A stretch of 64,000 nucleotides of DNA from Desulfosediminicola flagellatus (GCF_005116655.2 NZ_CP050698.1:6094501-6158500), one strand, 5' to 3'; counted from the first letter of the stretch, positions 1 through 9,455 are shown. Numbers and translations are program-made. Notes: generated by a model not told the origin, from the letters alone.

Positions 1-773
1 TTAACACTGCGACAGCTGCAAAGCAGGCACGAGAGATTGTTGATATGGCAATCGAGGCTTATGCAGAGCGTGATCAATCGCGTGTGGAGATTCCTGTTGC
101 ACCTGTGGACGCTGTTACCGGTTTTTCCAATGAAGCATTATTGAACATGCTTGGTGGGACTCTTGACCCATTGCTGGATGCCATAAAAGATGGCTCTATT
201 CGTGGGGTGGTTGCCATAGTCGGATGTAATAATCCAAAATTTCAGCATGATTCACAAAACGTCGGCCTGGCAAAAGAGCTGATTAAACGGGATATTCTCG
301 TACTGGCAACAGGCTGTATTACGACAGCTGCCGGCAAGGCCGGGCTTATGGTCCCTGAAGGCAGCGAAATGGCGGGCACGGGCTTACAAAAAATCTGTTC
401 AGCGCTCAATATTCCTCCTGTGCTGCATTTTGGCTCCTGTGTCGATAATTCCAGAGTTATTCAGCTTTGCGGTATTATCGCCAATGCGCTGGGTGTTGAT
501 ATTTCGGATCTGCCAGTATGGGGTGCCTCTCCTGAGTGGTACTCAGAGAAGGCGGTTGCCATTGGCCTGTATTGTGTGGCGTCGGGTATTCCTGTTCAGA
601 TTGGTACTCCACCTCAGATAACCGGTTCAAAACTGGTAACTGATCTTGCTCTGAATGGGTTGGAAGATGTTTTTGGAGCATCTTTTCTCGTGGAACCTGA
701 CTATGCCGTTGCTGCAGAAAAGATGGATGAACGAATAAAAGCTAAGAGACGGGCTCTCGGCCTCTCGGAATAG
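1..773 (+). CDS. cooS: Anaerobic carbon monoxide dehydrogenase catalytic subunit, C-terminal part (partial)
   Basis: The open frame enters from the left edge (first full codon at base 3) and ends with TAG at 771-773, so only about the last 256 residues are present. The enzyme interconverts CO and CO2 at a Ni-Fe-S C-cluster. Motifs matching the C-terminal half of CooS are visible: VGCNNPK, ATGCITTAAGKAGL and LHFGSCVDNSR, which supply cysteine and histidine ligands around the C-cluster. The missing N-terminus would carry the B- and D-cluster cysteines. An internal ATG at base 45 is not the start, because coding sequence of the same family continues upstream of it. A strong hairpin follows the stop. 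No CooF or CooC gene lies downstream, so any maturation partners are outside the window. Confidence 0.93.
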   Translation, partial: NTATAAKQAREIVDMAIEAYAERDQSRVEIPVAPVDAVTGFSNEALLNMLGGTLDPLLDAIKDGSIRGVVAIVGCNNPKFQHDSQNVGLAKELIKRDILVLATGCITTAAGKAGLMVPEGSEMAGTGLQKICSALNIPPVLHFGSCVDNSRVIQLCGIIANALGVDISDLPVWGASPEWYSEKAVAIGLYCVASGIPVQIGTPPQITGSKLVTDLALNGLEDVFGASFLVEPDYAVAAEKMDERIKAKRRALGLSE

Positions 774-782
774 CAGCTTAAA

Positions 783-823
783 GAACAATCGCCTGTAATA
801 ATAAACATTACAGGCGATTGTTC
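783..823. terminator. Perfect hairpin between convergent cooS and CBS gene
   Basis: A 17-bp perfect inverted repeat (arms 783-799 and 807-823) with a 7-base loop lies 10 bases after the cooS stop. The neighbouring gene converges on it, so it probably terminates cooS and possibly both transcripts. The downstream T-tract is weak on the plus strand. Confidence 0.7.
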
Positions 824-895
824 ATTGCTATCTTGAAACTCTTTTCAGAGTGCGTTGATTAAGGGACGCAGTTTTCTGTGTTGAAGGTGACTTTG

Positions 896-1336
896 TCACC
901 CCGGATATTTGTCAGCGATATAGTCTTTGAAGTATTTGAGCTCAACATCCTTTTCTGTTACCTGGGCACTTACAACATCTCCCATGGAAATCAGACCAAT
1001 AAGCTTATTATCTTTTAAAACAGGTAGATGGCGAATTCTTTTTTCCGTCATTATGGCACGAACATAGTCGAGGTCATCATTTTCGGCGGCAACGATCAAA
1101 TTTTTTGTCATGATAGTCTCGACTGTGAGTGTTCTGATGCCCTCAACATGTTTAAGTGTAGCCATCAGCACATCACGTGCACAGATAATTCCGAGAACCT
1201 GCTCATCTTTATCAACAACGAGCAATGACCCTATTCGATTGGTTGAGAATATCGACATGGATTCCAGAACAGTTGTCTCAGCTGGAATGGAAACGACCCG
1301 ACTCCCCTTAACTTCCAGTAAATCTCGTACGTTCAT
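896..1336 (-). CDS. Tandem CBS-domain protein
   Basis: This 146-residue protein consists of little more than two CBS domains (about residues 5-65 and 72-135), each with the usual GSLLVVD or RHLPVL beta strand and a GxISxxDV-type ending. Paired CBS domains form a Bateman module that binds adenosine nucleotides or S-adenosylmethionine and normally regulates a partner protein; there is no catalytic domain here. A clean AGGAG ribosome binding site sits a few bases before the ATG. It lies downstream of lutC on the same strand with a 59-base gap, so it could be the last gene of the lut operon. The ligand cannot be told from sequence. Confidence 0.85.
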   Translation of the reverse strand: MNVRDLLEVKGSRVVSIPAETTVLESMSIFSTNRIGSLLVVDKDEQVLGIICARDVLMATLKHVEGIRTLTVETIMTKNLIVAAENDDLDYVRAIMTEKRIRHLPVLKDNKLIGLISMGDVVSAQVTEKDVELKYFKDYIADKYPG

Positions 1337-1395
1337 TTAGTTGCTCCTGGTAGTGTTGAATATTGATTCGGAAGTAGTTGCACCTAATAATACGG

Positions 1396-1980
1396 TTATA
1401 CAAAAAATACATATCCTGATTTTGGACCATGGGCGCCGATAACCAGCGATTGCTCGATATCAGCCGTCTTTGAAGGACCCGATATAAAGGTGCCGTAGCT
1501 TGAACCTGTAAAATCGATTCGCTCGTATGCATCATGCATGGTGGCAACGATATTTTTCGTTTCCACTACTATTATACTGTTTTCAGCGAGAAAGTAGAGT
1601 GCCCTGTGACGATTATCAGGGTTTTGCACCCAGACGGCACCGTTTTCAGCCACAGCAAATTCTCCTTTAATAACTGCTAGATTAACTGATGCCAGTGAAT
1701 GCGGTGTCTCTGCGCTATTTCCATTGTCACTTGAGATAGCACATCCTGCTACATTGCATACTATGTCACTGGCATCAGGATAAAGCTCTCTTGCTTTTGA
1801 TTCAATATCAGCGATACTTTCAAGAAAAACAGCTTTGCCACCAACACCGTGTAAGGCTTCACTGAATTGAGTGTTGAGGTCGTCATATACGATGGCCTCG
1901 ATATTGTGGTCAGGAAGTTGTGTGCTGGCATCAGTTCCAGCAGACTTAATGCTGTTTAGAATACTGTCTTTGGATGTCAT
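1396..1980 (-). CDS. lutC: Lactate utilization protein C (LUD domain)
   Basis: A 194-residue LUD-domain protein of the LutC/YkgG family, a subunit of the NAD-independent iron-sulfur L-lactate oxidation complex that makes pyruvate. It shows the C-terminal serine- and glycine-rich segment (DFTGSSYGTFISGPSKTADI) typical of the family. Its ATG overlaps the lutB stop codon in an ATGA arrangement, which indicates translational coupling. With lutA and lutB it forms a compact three-gene operon on the minus strand. In sulfate reducers the complex feeds electrons from lactate to the membrane; this is family knowledge rather than something the sequence shows. Confidence 0.9.
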   Translation of the reverse strand: MTSKDSILNSIKSAGTDASTQLPDHNIEAIVYDDLNTQFSEALHGVGGKAVFLESIADIESKARELYPDASDIVCNVAGCAISSDNGNSAETPHSLASVNLAVIKGEFAVAENGAVWVQNPDNRHRALYFLAENSIIVVETKNIVATMHDAYERIDFTGSSYGTFISGPSKTADIEQSLVIGAHGPKSGYVFFV

Positions 1981-3347
1981 GACTTTCCTCCTTTCCGCTC
2001 CTTGTACAGCTCTTTGAAACTCTTCCTGGGAAAGTCTGGTAATTCACGGTGCTCCCCCCATTCATTTAACTTTGAATAGACAAGAGATCGTGGTAGATGC
2101 GGCACGATCTTTCGCGCCATTTTGCCACTGATATCCAGCAGAAAGGGATGTTTGAAAACCCAGGCGACCAGCCCTAAAGCCACTTCCTTTTTTTTATCAA
2201 GTAAGCCTGCATTAACAACGTCCTGTCGATGATAATAGAGCTGATTGTGTAAATCTATTTTCATAGGACAGACATTGGTGCATGATGCGCATAACGAGCA
2301 GGCGAATGGCAATGTTTTGTTACTCTCAAGATCTTTGCTTGCTCCAAGGGATGAACCTATCGGACCGGGGATGGTGTACTGATAGCTGTGGCCGCCGCTT
2401 CGACGATAAACAGGGCAGGTATTTAAGCAGGCACCGCAACGAATGCAGTTAAGTGACTCTTTATACTTTTCATTACCAAGAATAGCAGAGCGGCCGTTAT
2501 CAACGATAACGATATGCATCTCACCACCTTCCACAGGGCCATGGAAGTGAGAGGTGTATGAGGTTATCGGTTGCCCGGTTGCACTGCGCGCCAGAAGTCG
2601 TGTGAAAACTGCCAGATCTTTAGCGCGGGGAATGATCTTCTCGATTCCCATTGAGGCTATATGCAGTTTGGGAAGACCTGCGCCTAAATCGGCATTTCCT
2701 TCATTGGTACAGACGACAAAACCACCCGTATCGCTGATGCCAAAGTTGACACCCGTCAGCCCTGCATCAGCATGTAAGAATTTTTCTCTAAGATTTGCGC
2801 GTGCAGCATGGGTCAGGTAGGTCGGATCGCTATTGCCCGCTTCGGTGCCCATATATTGCTGAAAGGTTGTGCTAACATCTTCTTTTTTTAAGTGAATTGC
2901 CGGAAGGACAATATGCGAAGGCGGTTCGTTTCGAAGCTGGACAATTCGTTCACCGAGATCAGTATCTACAACTTCAATGCCATTTTTTTCTAAATACGGG
3001 TTGAGGTGGCATTCTTCGGTGAGCATGGATTTACTCTTTACCAGCTTTTTCGCCTTATGGGATTTAAGGATATCCAGAACTATGCGGTTATGTTCATTGC
3101 CGTCTTTTGCCCAGTGAACCTGTATTCCCCGTGCCTGTGCGTTTGCTTCAAACTGTTCGAGGTACATGGCGAGATTAGCCATGGTGTGGGTTTTGATGTC
3201 TTTGGCGAGCTGGCGAAGCTGCTCCCACTCAGGAAGGTTCCTGGCGGCACGGTCACGTTTTTCCCTGACGAACCATAGGGCTTTGTCATGCCAGTGGGTT
3301 CGCTCCACGTCCTGGGTAAATTGTTTAGCGAGTTCAGGATGTCCCAT
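1977..3347 (-). CDS. lutB: Lactate utilization iron-sulfur protein B
   Basis: About 456 residues. An N-terminal LUD domain (roughly residues 60-290) is followed by two ferredoxin-type cysteine clusters, CIRCGACLNTCP and CSLCASCTNVCP, that bind two [4Fe-4S] centres, then a C-terminal helical tail. This is the LutB/YkgF electron-transfer subunit of the lactate oxidation complex. The frame is open to an ATG at 3362, but I chose the ATG at 3347: GGGGAGG lies six bases before it, while the upstream ATG sits inside that Shine-Dalgarno. The chosen start lies inside the last codons of lutA, a 14-base overlap that suggests coupling. Confidence 0.93.
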   Translation of the reverse strand: MGHPELAKQFTQDVERTHWHDKALWFVREKRDRAARNLPEWEQLRQLAKDIKTHTMANLAMYLEQFEANAQARGIQVHWAKDGNEHNRIVLDILKSHKAKKLVKSKSMLTEECHLNPYLEKNGIEVVDTDLGERIVQLRNEPPSHIVLPAIHLKKEDVSTTFQQYMGTEAGNSDPTYLTHAARANLREKFLHADAGLTGVNFGISDTGGFVVCTNEGNADLGAGLPKLHIASMGIEKIIPRAKDLAVFTRLLARSATGQPITSYTSHFHGPVEGGEMHIVIVDNGRSAILGNEKYKESLNCIRCGACLNTCPVYRRSGGHSYQYTIPGPIGSSLGASKDLESNKTLPFACSLCASCTNVCPMKIDLHNQLYYHRQDVVNAGLLDKKKEVALGLVAWVFKHPFLLDISGKMARKIVPHLPRSLVYSKLNEWGEHRELPDFPRKSFKELYKERKGGKS

Positions 3348-4089
3348 GTGGTGCCTCCCCATTTAAAATCTGTGCGATATGCATAATACGCAGGGGTTTT
3401 CCCTGGCGACGAATGAGACCATCCATATGCATTAGGCAGGAAAGATCGGCGCCTGTCATAACTTCCGCACCGGCATCTAAGTGGTCTGCGATCCGGTCAT
3501 TTCCCATGAAGGCCGAAATTGCATTTTCAGTAATTGCGAAGGTTCCACCGAAACCGCAACATTCATCCGGTCGACTAAGAGTAACAAGCTCAAGGCCACG
3601 TACTTTTTTCAGTAACGATTCGAGCTTATTAAATGATGGAATGTTACGTTCACTGGGACTTCCGAGTCCTAGTTCACGATGTCCGTGGCAACTGTTGTGC
3701 AGACCGACTTTATACGGGAATGATACATCGAACTGCTCAACCTTAATGATATCGTGGAGGAATTCACATAATTCATAGGTGTGAGTTTTGAGATGTTCAA
3801 AACCATCTATACCGTCCAGAAACTGAGCATAATGTTTACGCACCATGGCTACACAACTTCCGGTGGGTCCGACGACATAGTCATATTTGCTGAAAATATC
3901 TAAAAAGCGCATTGAAAGTTCGTGTAGATCCTTGGTGCATCCGGTGTTTGCCATGGGTTGTCCGCAACAGGTCTGCGACATGGGATACTCGACGTCCAGT
4001 CCCTGCCGTTCAAGCAGTTCCAGAGTCGCCATGGATGCTCCCGGATAGAGTTCATTCATAAAGCATGGGATAAACAGGCCGATTTTCAT
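3334..4089 (-). CDS. lutA: Lactate utilization protein A (CCG-domain subunit)
   Basis: About 251 residues with two cysteine-rich CCG domains, recognised from CCGQPMANTGC in the N-terminal half and CCGFGGTFA in the C-terminal half. These motifs occur in LutA/YkgE, glycolate oxidase GlcF and heterodisulfide reductase HdrB, where they bind an iron-sulfur cofactor. The frame extends further upstream, but the start at 4089 (MKIGLFIPCF) is favoured by a CAGGAG about nine bases before it and by the family N-terminus. It is the first gene of lutABC. The control region toward the divergent NorR-type gene is about 380 bases long. Confidence 0.92.
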   Translation of the reverse strand: MKIGLFIPCFMNELYPGASMATLELLERQGLDVEYPMSQTCCGQPMANTGCTKDLHELSMRFLDIFSKYDYVVGPTGSCVAMVRKHYAQFLDGIDGFEHLKTHTYELCEFLHDIIKVEQFDVSFPYKVGLHNSCHGHRELGLGSPSERNIPSFNKLESLLKKVRGLELVTLSRPDECCGFGGTFAITENAISAFMGNDRIADHLDAGAEVMTGADLSCLMHMDGLIRRQGKPLRIMHIAQILNGEAPHGTS

Positions 4090-4281
4090 AATGAATAACT
4101 CCTGAAGGGCTAAATAGTCAGCATAAACTTGAAGAGATGTAATTGTCGTTTGTTTCACCATGCCCGGAGAGCTGTGCCAGATCGTTTGATGCCGATTCAG
4201 TATTAAACAGTTCTGATATCGTGATCTTACTGTACGGGGCATGATGATGGCTGAATTATGTTCAAAAAGAATGTAAGCACG

Positions 4282-4296
4282 GATGTTATGAACATC
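4282..4296. promoter_or_regulatory. Small inverted repeat upstream of lutA (possible operator)
   Basis: GATGTT-ATG-AACATC is a perfect 6-bp inverted repeat with a 3-base spacer, about 190 bases upstream of the lutA start. The geometry suits a dimeric regulator, but nothing identifies the protein. I see no convincing sigma-54 element (GG-N10-GC) on the minus strand between 4090 and 4400. Confidence 0.3.
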
Positions 4297-4410
4297 TACA
4301 CAATAAATCGCGCCTTTAGGCGATGGGCTGTATATCCTGTGTTGGCAGAGTACAAATGATCAGGAGTCTTTTATATTCTAATACTTCTTCTGATTATCGT
4401 TGGTAGTTGT

Positions 4411-4464
4411 TGTTTCTGCAACATCCGGCAGTTGTGTTTTTGATACAATGTTGTACTAGTTACA
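4411..4464. promoter_or_regulatory. Three NorR-like enhancer sites (TGT-N7-ACA)
   Basis: Three copies of TGT-N7-ACA lie at 4411-4423, 4435-4447 and 4452-4464, with centres at about 4417, 4441 and 4458. The E. coli NorR enhancers are known to contain a GT-N7-AC core in three copies. The last site is extended (GTTGTA-CTAGT-TACAAC, 4450-4466) and ends two bases before the start codon of the NorR-type gene, where a Shine-Dalgarno would otherwise be. That placement implies that the activator controls its own gene. Recognition by this protein is inferred from family knowledge and the pattern. Confidence 0.6.
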
Positions 4465-4467
4465 ACT

Positions 4468-6039
4468 ATGAGTAAACTAGATACGCTTGCTGCTATAGCA
4501 ACAGACCTGACGGCCGTATTGAGTGCAGAAGATCGCTACCAGCGACTGCTGGAGGCCCTGCATATTGCAATTCCCTATGATTCCGCTGCACTTTTGCGTG
4601 TCAACGGAGACTGCCTTGTTCCACTTGCTGCACGAGGGTTGACACCTGATGTTATGGGACGTGAATATTTTCGAAAAAATCATCCGCGGCTCGATATTAT
4701 CTGCGGGTCCGATGGACCGGTGGTTTTTTCTCAGGACAGCCCCTTACCTGATCCGTTTGACGGTATGCTGGCAAAAGACCCGGGTGGTTTACATACTATT
4801 CATGCCTGTCTTGGTTGTCCGTTGTACATCAATGAAAAGCTTGTCGGGGTGCTGGTCGCGGATGCGCTTGATCCGAAAGCTTTTAACAAGCTGCCGAAAA
4901 AATATGTTATGGCCATAGGCTCAATGGCTGGAGCCCAGATGCAGACCGTCGACCTGCTCGCTGCCCTGGAGAAACAGGCTGAGCGACAGGGGCTGCTTGC
5001 CTCGGACCTGATGCAGGATATTCACCTGCGTAGAGGGAGTAATATTCTTGGTAAAAGTAAGACGATGCAACACCTCCGCGAGGAGATTGAGCTGGTTGCC
5101 AAATCGGAGTTCACCATACTCATTCTTGGTGAGACAGGGGTTGGAAAAGAGCTGGTTGCGAGATCCATCCACAGCCAGTCGCGTCGCCGGGACAAACCGC
5201 TCCTCTACCTCAACTGTGCGGCTCTGCCTGAATCACTTGCCGAGAGTGAGCTATTTGGCCATGTAAAGGGTGCCTTTACTGGTGCCAATAGCGACCGGAC
5301 CGGTAAGTTTGAGCTTGCGGATGGCGGCACCCTCTTTCTTGATGAAATCGGTGAACTCTCGCTTGAGATACAGGCAAAACTCTTGCGGGCGATTCAGGAA
5401 GGTGAGGTGCAGCGGATCGGGTCGGAGAAGATGTTCCATGTTGATGTGCGATTGCTGGCAGCAACCAACAGGAATTTGGAAAAAGAGATACAGACGGGGA
5501 AGTTCAGGGCCGATCTCTATCATCGGCTAAATGTCTACCCGGTAACTGCACCACCTTTGAGGGATAGAAAAGAAGATATTGCAATTCTTGCAGGCCATTT
5601 TGCCGAGAAATCGGCTGCTCAACTGGGACTTAAAGCGGTGCGACTTGGTGATGACGCATTACAGTTGCTGCACAGGTACAGCTGGCCGGGAAACGTTCGT
5701 GAGCTGGATAATATCATATCGAGAGCAGTGCTCAAGGCCTCTCATTCGAGTGGGAATAAAGAGTTTATCATTATTCAGGCGAACAACCTTGCAGGAGACT
5801 TTGGTGATGCCATCTACACCAACCCTACCCCCGTCGCAAAGAGTTATCCGGTCATGGAAACTGGGAAAATCTCCCTTCGGGACGAGGTAAAGTCGTTTCA
5901 GATACGGTTGATAAAGACAGCCCTCATCAATAACAACGGCAACTGGGCGGCTGCGGCGCGAGACCTGGATATAAACAGAAGTAACCTGCATAACCTCGCC
6001 ACACGACTAGGAATTCGTCAGAAAAAAGAAGAGGACTGA
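4468..6039 (+). CDS. NorR-type sigma-54-dependent transcriptional activator
   Basis: A 523-residue protein with a GAF sensor domain (about 1-165), an AAA+ ATPase (Walker A GETGVGKE near 221-228, GAFTGA loop near 268-273, DEIG Walker B) and a Fis-type helix-turn-helix at the C-terminus. Similarity to E. coli NorR runs along the whole length, including the N-terminus. The GAF domain keeps HPRL (Arg74) and LPDPFDG, the region that in NorR holds the non-haem iron that senses nitric oxide. No Shine-Dalgarno precedes the ATG, and an in-frame stop at 4441 excludes earlier starts. It diverges from lutABC, so it may regulate lactate oxidation; sigma-54 activators are known to do so in Desulfovibrio. 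The effector could therefore be NO or something else. Confidence 0.88.
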   Translation: MSKLDTLAAIATDLTAVLSAEDRYQRLLEALHIAIPYDSAALLRVNGDCLVPLAARGLTPDVMGREYFRKNHPRLDIICGSDGPVVFSQDSPLPDPFDGMLAKDPGGLHTIHACLGCPLYINEKLVGVLVADALDPKAFNKLPKKYVMAIGSMAGAQMQTVDLLAALEKQAERQGLLASDLMQDIHLRRGSNILGKSKTMQHLREEIELVAKSEFTILILGETGVGKELVARSIHSQSRRRDKPLLYLNCAALPESLAESELFGHVKGAFTGANSDRTGKFELADGGTLFLDEIGELSLEIQAKLLRAIQEGEVQRIGSEKMFHVDVRLLAATNRNLEKEIQTGKFRADLYHRLNVYPVTAPPLRDRKEDIAILAGHFAEKSAAQLGLKAVRLGDDALQLLHRYSWPGNVRELDNIISRAVLKASHSSGNKEFIIIQANNLAGDFGDAIYTNPTPVAKSYPVMETGKISLRDEVKSFQIRLIKTALINNNGNWAAAARDLDINRSNLHNLATRLGIRQKKEED

Positions 6040-6227
6040 TGTTCTCCTCGGGCGATGGTTAATCAACCATATCCAGCGTGATGATGCTGCGTATGTAAAG
6101 GCGGTTAAATCATCTATGGATGCATTGACTGCTAATGCGCCTGATCAGTAAGAGAATTCTGGCAGAGGTCGCTCGATTTTTCAGGCAGTATGGAAGTGTT
6201 TTGGTTGATTGTACTATACGCCTCTGC

Positions 6228-9200
6228 TTATTCAGCTTCTTCGCCTAGCTTCTCAACAAGGTTGATGGGGAGTTTCAAGGTACGGTAAAGCATTGAAAAC
6301 GGCATTGTGGCAACTTCTTGAAATAGCAGATTCTCAACGTCAGGGTCGGTGAGGTCTCCGGTGATTTTCAGGGTGATTGACGGCTGCTTCTTATTGCCTG
6401 CAAGGATATAACCGATAAGCGGTATTTTCTGGATATTGGTTTTTGCCTGTGTTATCAGATTCATGTCCATATCTATCTGAAGATTGACGAAATCTGCCCA
6501 GCCTGTGCCTGTAATATTGAATAGCGGGGATTTCATCTCAAGAGATTCAAAGGTGGCAACACCTTTTTTGACAACCGCACCGGCAATGAGCGAATTGATG
6601 AACACCCCGTTAGTACTGTATTCGGGGTTGGAAAAGGTGACGAGTGCCGGGACAGTATTAAGAAACGCCATGATGTTATTAAAGGCTGTATGCTCTTTTA
6701 AAAGCGTGTCTTTTACCTTGACGAGTGTTGAGAAGTTATCAAATTTACCAAATGCCACTAAGGACATTTTGCCGCCTTTAAACGTAGAGTTATGCAGCAG
6801 GGTGCCCATAAAAACATCATTGAGTTCTTTCCCTTCCAGCGTGAAGGACTGATCGGCACTCTCCAGAGAGATTGTACCTCCAGCATGCTGCAGGTTAAGC
6901 GTAGTTCTTTTACCTGCGTGTTCAATATAAATGTTGTCTGCCGGAGCATGATTGTCTGGCGTGAAATACAGAAAACTGTTGTAGGCATCGAGGGTGAGAG
7001 AGAATGGGCTCTCCTCGTCTGGCTGCTGCACTGGTGGTTGACCGCTCTGAATTTCTTCTTCTTTGTTGTCCTGTTTCTTTATCAGGGAAATGATTTCCGG
7101 TACATTATACCCGATGGTGTCTGAACTGAGGCTGAGATGACCCTTGCTGTAAGATACGATCAGGTCGTTATTAACTGTTGCCCAGAGATTTCCTTTTGTC
7201 ATATGACCGGATAGTGTGTAGGTCGTTATAGGTGTGGTGTCTTTTATCAGCAGGGGCATAGCGTATGGCAGATGTGCTGAAAATGTATATGTATCTTTCC
7301 CCGTTCCTGTAGAAATAATCACTTTTCCGGAGTTGAGATGATACTTTTGCAAGAGTTTCGATCGCTCATGCAGGGGGGCCAGATCAGATATAGTTGCAGT
7401 CCATTGTGGTTCTTCACCGTATTTTAAATCAATCAGGATGTTGAATTCGGGGAAGTTTACCAGTGTACTTTGAGGGCGGGAAATGATAGTACCGTGCATT
7501 TCTCCAATTGGATTGTTGTTGAGAGTTACCTTGTGTAAAAAGATGTCTCCCTTTCTTCGTTTGTAGTCGTAGAATCCGGAAATTTCACCATCAAAAAAAT
7601 CGCCATAGACCAGTCGGTCGCTTACAAAGCTTAGCTCGTTGGAGTTGGAGCTGAATTGTAAAGGATTCAGCGTTACAGGAGTATTATCCATCCGCCAGAT
7701 AGAGGTCTCCCGTGAGCTGATCGATAATTGTTTACCGTATTTAACAGTAAATGGCAGCCCTGTGCTTTCTAGAACACGGTTGTCGACAGCGTATTTCAGA
7801 AGTGTACCGTGTATATCCGCAGATTGTTTGTTGATAGAAAACGATCCGGATATTTCAGCCTGGATTCCGAGGGGACTACTCACCAGAGTCGGCGAGAAAC
7901 TCGCTCCAAGATCAGAGTAATTGAACGGCCCGCCAAAAGATGCGAGATCAAATTCTTTATCATCAACGGTAATTGAAGATGCGCTGGCAGTGTACGTTAG
8001 TCCATCAGGGTTAAACTTCAGTTGAATTGTTGGTCTTGGGCTATCTTTTTTTAATCCGACAAGTGTTTCGCCAGTTTTGATGTGTAATTCTTTGACGGTA
8101 ATATCCAGCTTTCCAGAACCGGTTTCACCATTAATATTTCCTGTGGCAGTTACGGCAAAAAGCTCAGGATAAGACGCCTGAAGTTTTTCTATTGTTACCT
8201 GGCTGTCGTTAATGAGGACCAGGCCATCGGTAACGTCAAAAAGATTACCTTCGTGCTCGAACACGCTGTCTTTAACAGCAAACCGTCCTTTGGCTTTAAT
8301 GATATCGAGGTTGAAGTGTAAGGCAAGGGTGAGTTCAGCGTCTGTTTTTCCTTGTGTTTGTTTGAATGGCAGGGATATTTCGTAAAAATCAAGTAAGCGT
8401 AGTATGTCTTCATTGAGTACTGCGGGTGCATCTATGTAGGCAGTGAGGAAGATATCATCAGGATCTATAAAATTGATATCCAGCCAGCTCTCTTTGCCAT
8501 GCTGCCCGTAGAATGTCGCGTTGCTGGGCTTGATGGTCAAGACGCCTTTCTCGAAAACAACATCGGCATATTCAGCTTTGATTGGTTCAAAACCCTCAGC
8601 GAAGACGTATTCACAGTCATCAATCGTTATCTCAGCATATAGTGTATCAAGGATGAGTAGAGGATTGTCCCAGGGGAAGTTTCCCCTGAAGGTTTTTAAC
8701 CTGTAGCGACTCCCCGTAAGATACTCTGATATCCAGGGTTCTATGTCCTTGTCGATTCCAAACAGGTCTACGACCGGTTTGATTACTTCAATTTTGCCGA
8801 CTTCTTCTCCCTGAAAGCTAATGCCGTCGGTGTCAGCTGTAAAAGATATTGTTGCAGGAAGACTGTCGGCAATATTAGCAAGTAGATCCCCTGTTATGAC
8901 CGATTTGTGTAATTCGAGTCTGATCTTACCTGATATTTGAGAGTTGAAGCGTTTGCTTGAAAGTTGTGTGATGTGTGCGGTGAGATTTTTGTCTGATAAA
9001 TTAAGGTCTGAAGAAATGTTGATATCAGACGATTCGAGGGTGAAAAAAGATCGCTGACCTGCATATTCGGTGCAGTGCAGGCTACCTGTAAAATCTCTAA
9101 AAGTGATTGTTTCAATGGAAACAAGCGAAAATAATTGGGCTACTCGGGGGAGAGTTTTAAGATGCCGGGGGAATGAAGGCTTGTCTACAGTTTCTGCATC

Positions 9201-9455
9201 TGCTGTATTTTCTACACTAATGGTATTGGTCGATGTCGTGTCGATTTTCAGTGTGCCTATCTGCAACTCCAGCCCGGTTTTCCAGATAAGTGAAATATTT
9301 GATAGATGTGCTTTACCTATATTCAACGAATCGAGTTGAATACCTGCCTTGAGCACAACAGATATCAGGATGATGAGAAGAACACTTAGCAGGGTGCAAT
9401 TCTTCAGCAGCCTTACCAGCATTCCTGATTTTTTTTTCGCTGAAGATGTGCTCAC
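6228..9455 (-). CDS. AsmA-like envelope protein (TamB/YhdP superfamily)
   Basis: A 1075-residue protein with a short basic cytoplasmic start, one N-terminal membrane segment (about residues 15-35) and a very long beta-rich body. The end resembles the AsmA-like C-terminal domain: a VATFESLEMKSPLFNITGTG strand pair, a short amphipathic DMDMNL strand and a conserved IPLIGYILAG segment. Such proteins form bridge-like grooves between inner and outer membranes and are thought to carry phospholipids, so the body should be periplasmic. The start is a GTG with GTGAG upstream; a later ATG at 9422 is possible. It stands alone, 188 bases from the stop of the NorR-type gene that converges on it. Confidence 0.75.
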   Translation of the reverse strand: MSTSSAKKKSGMLVRLLKNCTLLSVLLIILISVVLKAGIQLDSLNIGKAHLSNISLIWKTGLELQIGTLKIDTTSTNTISVENTADAETVDKPSFPRHLKTLPRVAQLFSLVSIETITFRDFTGSLHCTEYAGQRSFFTLESSDINISSDLNLSDKNLTAHITQLSSKRFNSQISGKIRLELHKSVITGDLLANIADSLPATISFTADTDGISFQGEEVGKIEVIKPVVDLFGIDKDIEPWISEYLTGSRYRLKTFRGNFPWDNPLLILDTLYAEITIDDCEYVFAEGFEPIKAEYADVVFEKGVLTIKPSNATFYGQHGKESWLDINFIDPDDIFLTAYIDAPAVLNEDILRLLDFYEISLPFKQTQGKTDAELTLALHFNLDIIKAKGRFAVKDSVFEHEGNLFDVTDGLVLINDSQVTIEKLQASYPELFAVTATGNINGETGSGKLDITVKELHIKTGETLVGLKKDSPRPTIQLKFNPDGLTYTASASSITVDDKEFDLASFGGPFNYSDLGASFSPTLVSSPLGIQAEISGSFSINKQSADIHGTLLKYAVDNRVLESTGLPFTVKYGKQLSISSRETSIWRMDNTPVTLNPLQFSSNSNELSFVSDRLVYGDFFDGEISGFYDYKRRKGDIFLHKVTLNNNPIGEMHGTIISRPQSTLVNFPEFNILIDLKYGEEPQWTATISDLAPLHERSKLLQKYHLNSGKVIISTGTGKDTYTFSAHLPYAMPLLIKDTTPITTYTLSGHMTKGNLWATVNNDLIVSYSKGHLSLSSDTIGYNVPEIISLIKKQDNKEEEIQSGQPPVQQPDEESPFSLTLDAYNSFLYFTPDNHAPADNIYIEHAGKRTTLNLQHAGGTISLESADQSFTLEGKELNDVFMGTLLHNSTFKGGKMSLVAFGKFDNFSTLVKVKDTLLKEHTAFNNIMAFLNTVPALVTFSNPEYSTNGVFINSLIAGAVVKKGVATFESLEMKSPLFNITGTGWADFVNLQIDMDMNLITQAKTNIQKIPLIGYILAGNKKQPSITLKITGDLTDPDVENLLFQEVATMPFSMLYRTLKLPINLVEKLGEEAE

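Noticed and set aside
4160..4185. TGGCAC on the minus strand upstream of lutA as a sigma-54 promoter
   Set aside because: The GC expected at -12 is absent; a scan for GG-N10-GC over 4100-4400 on that strand found no match.
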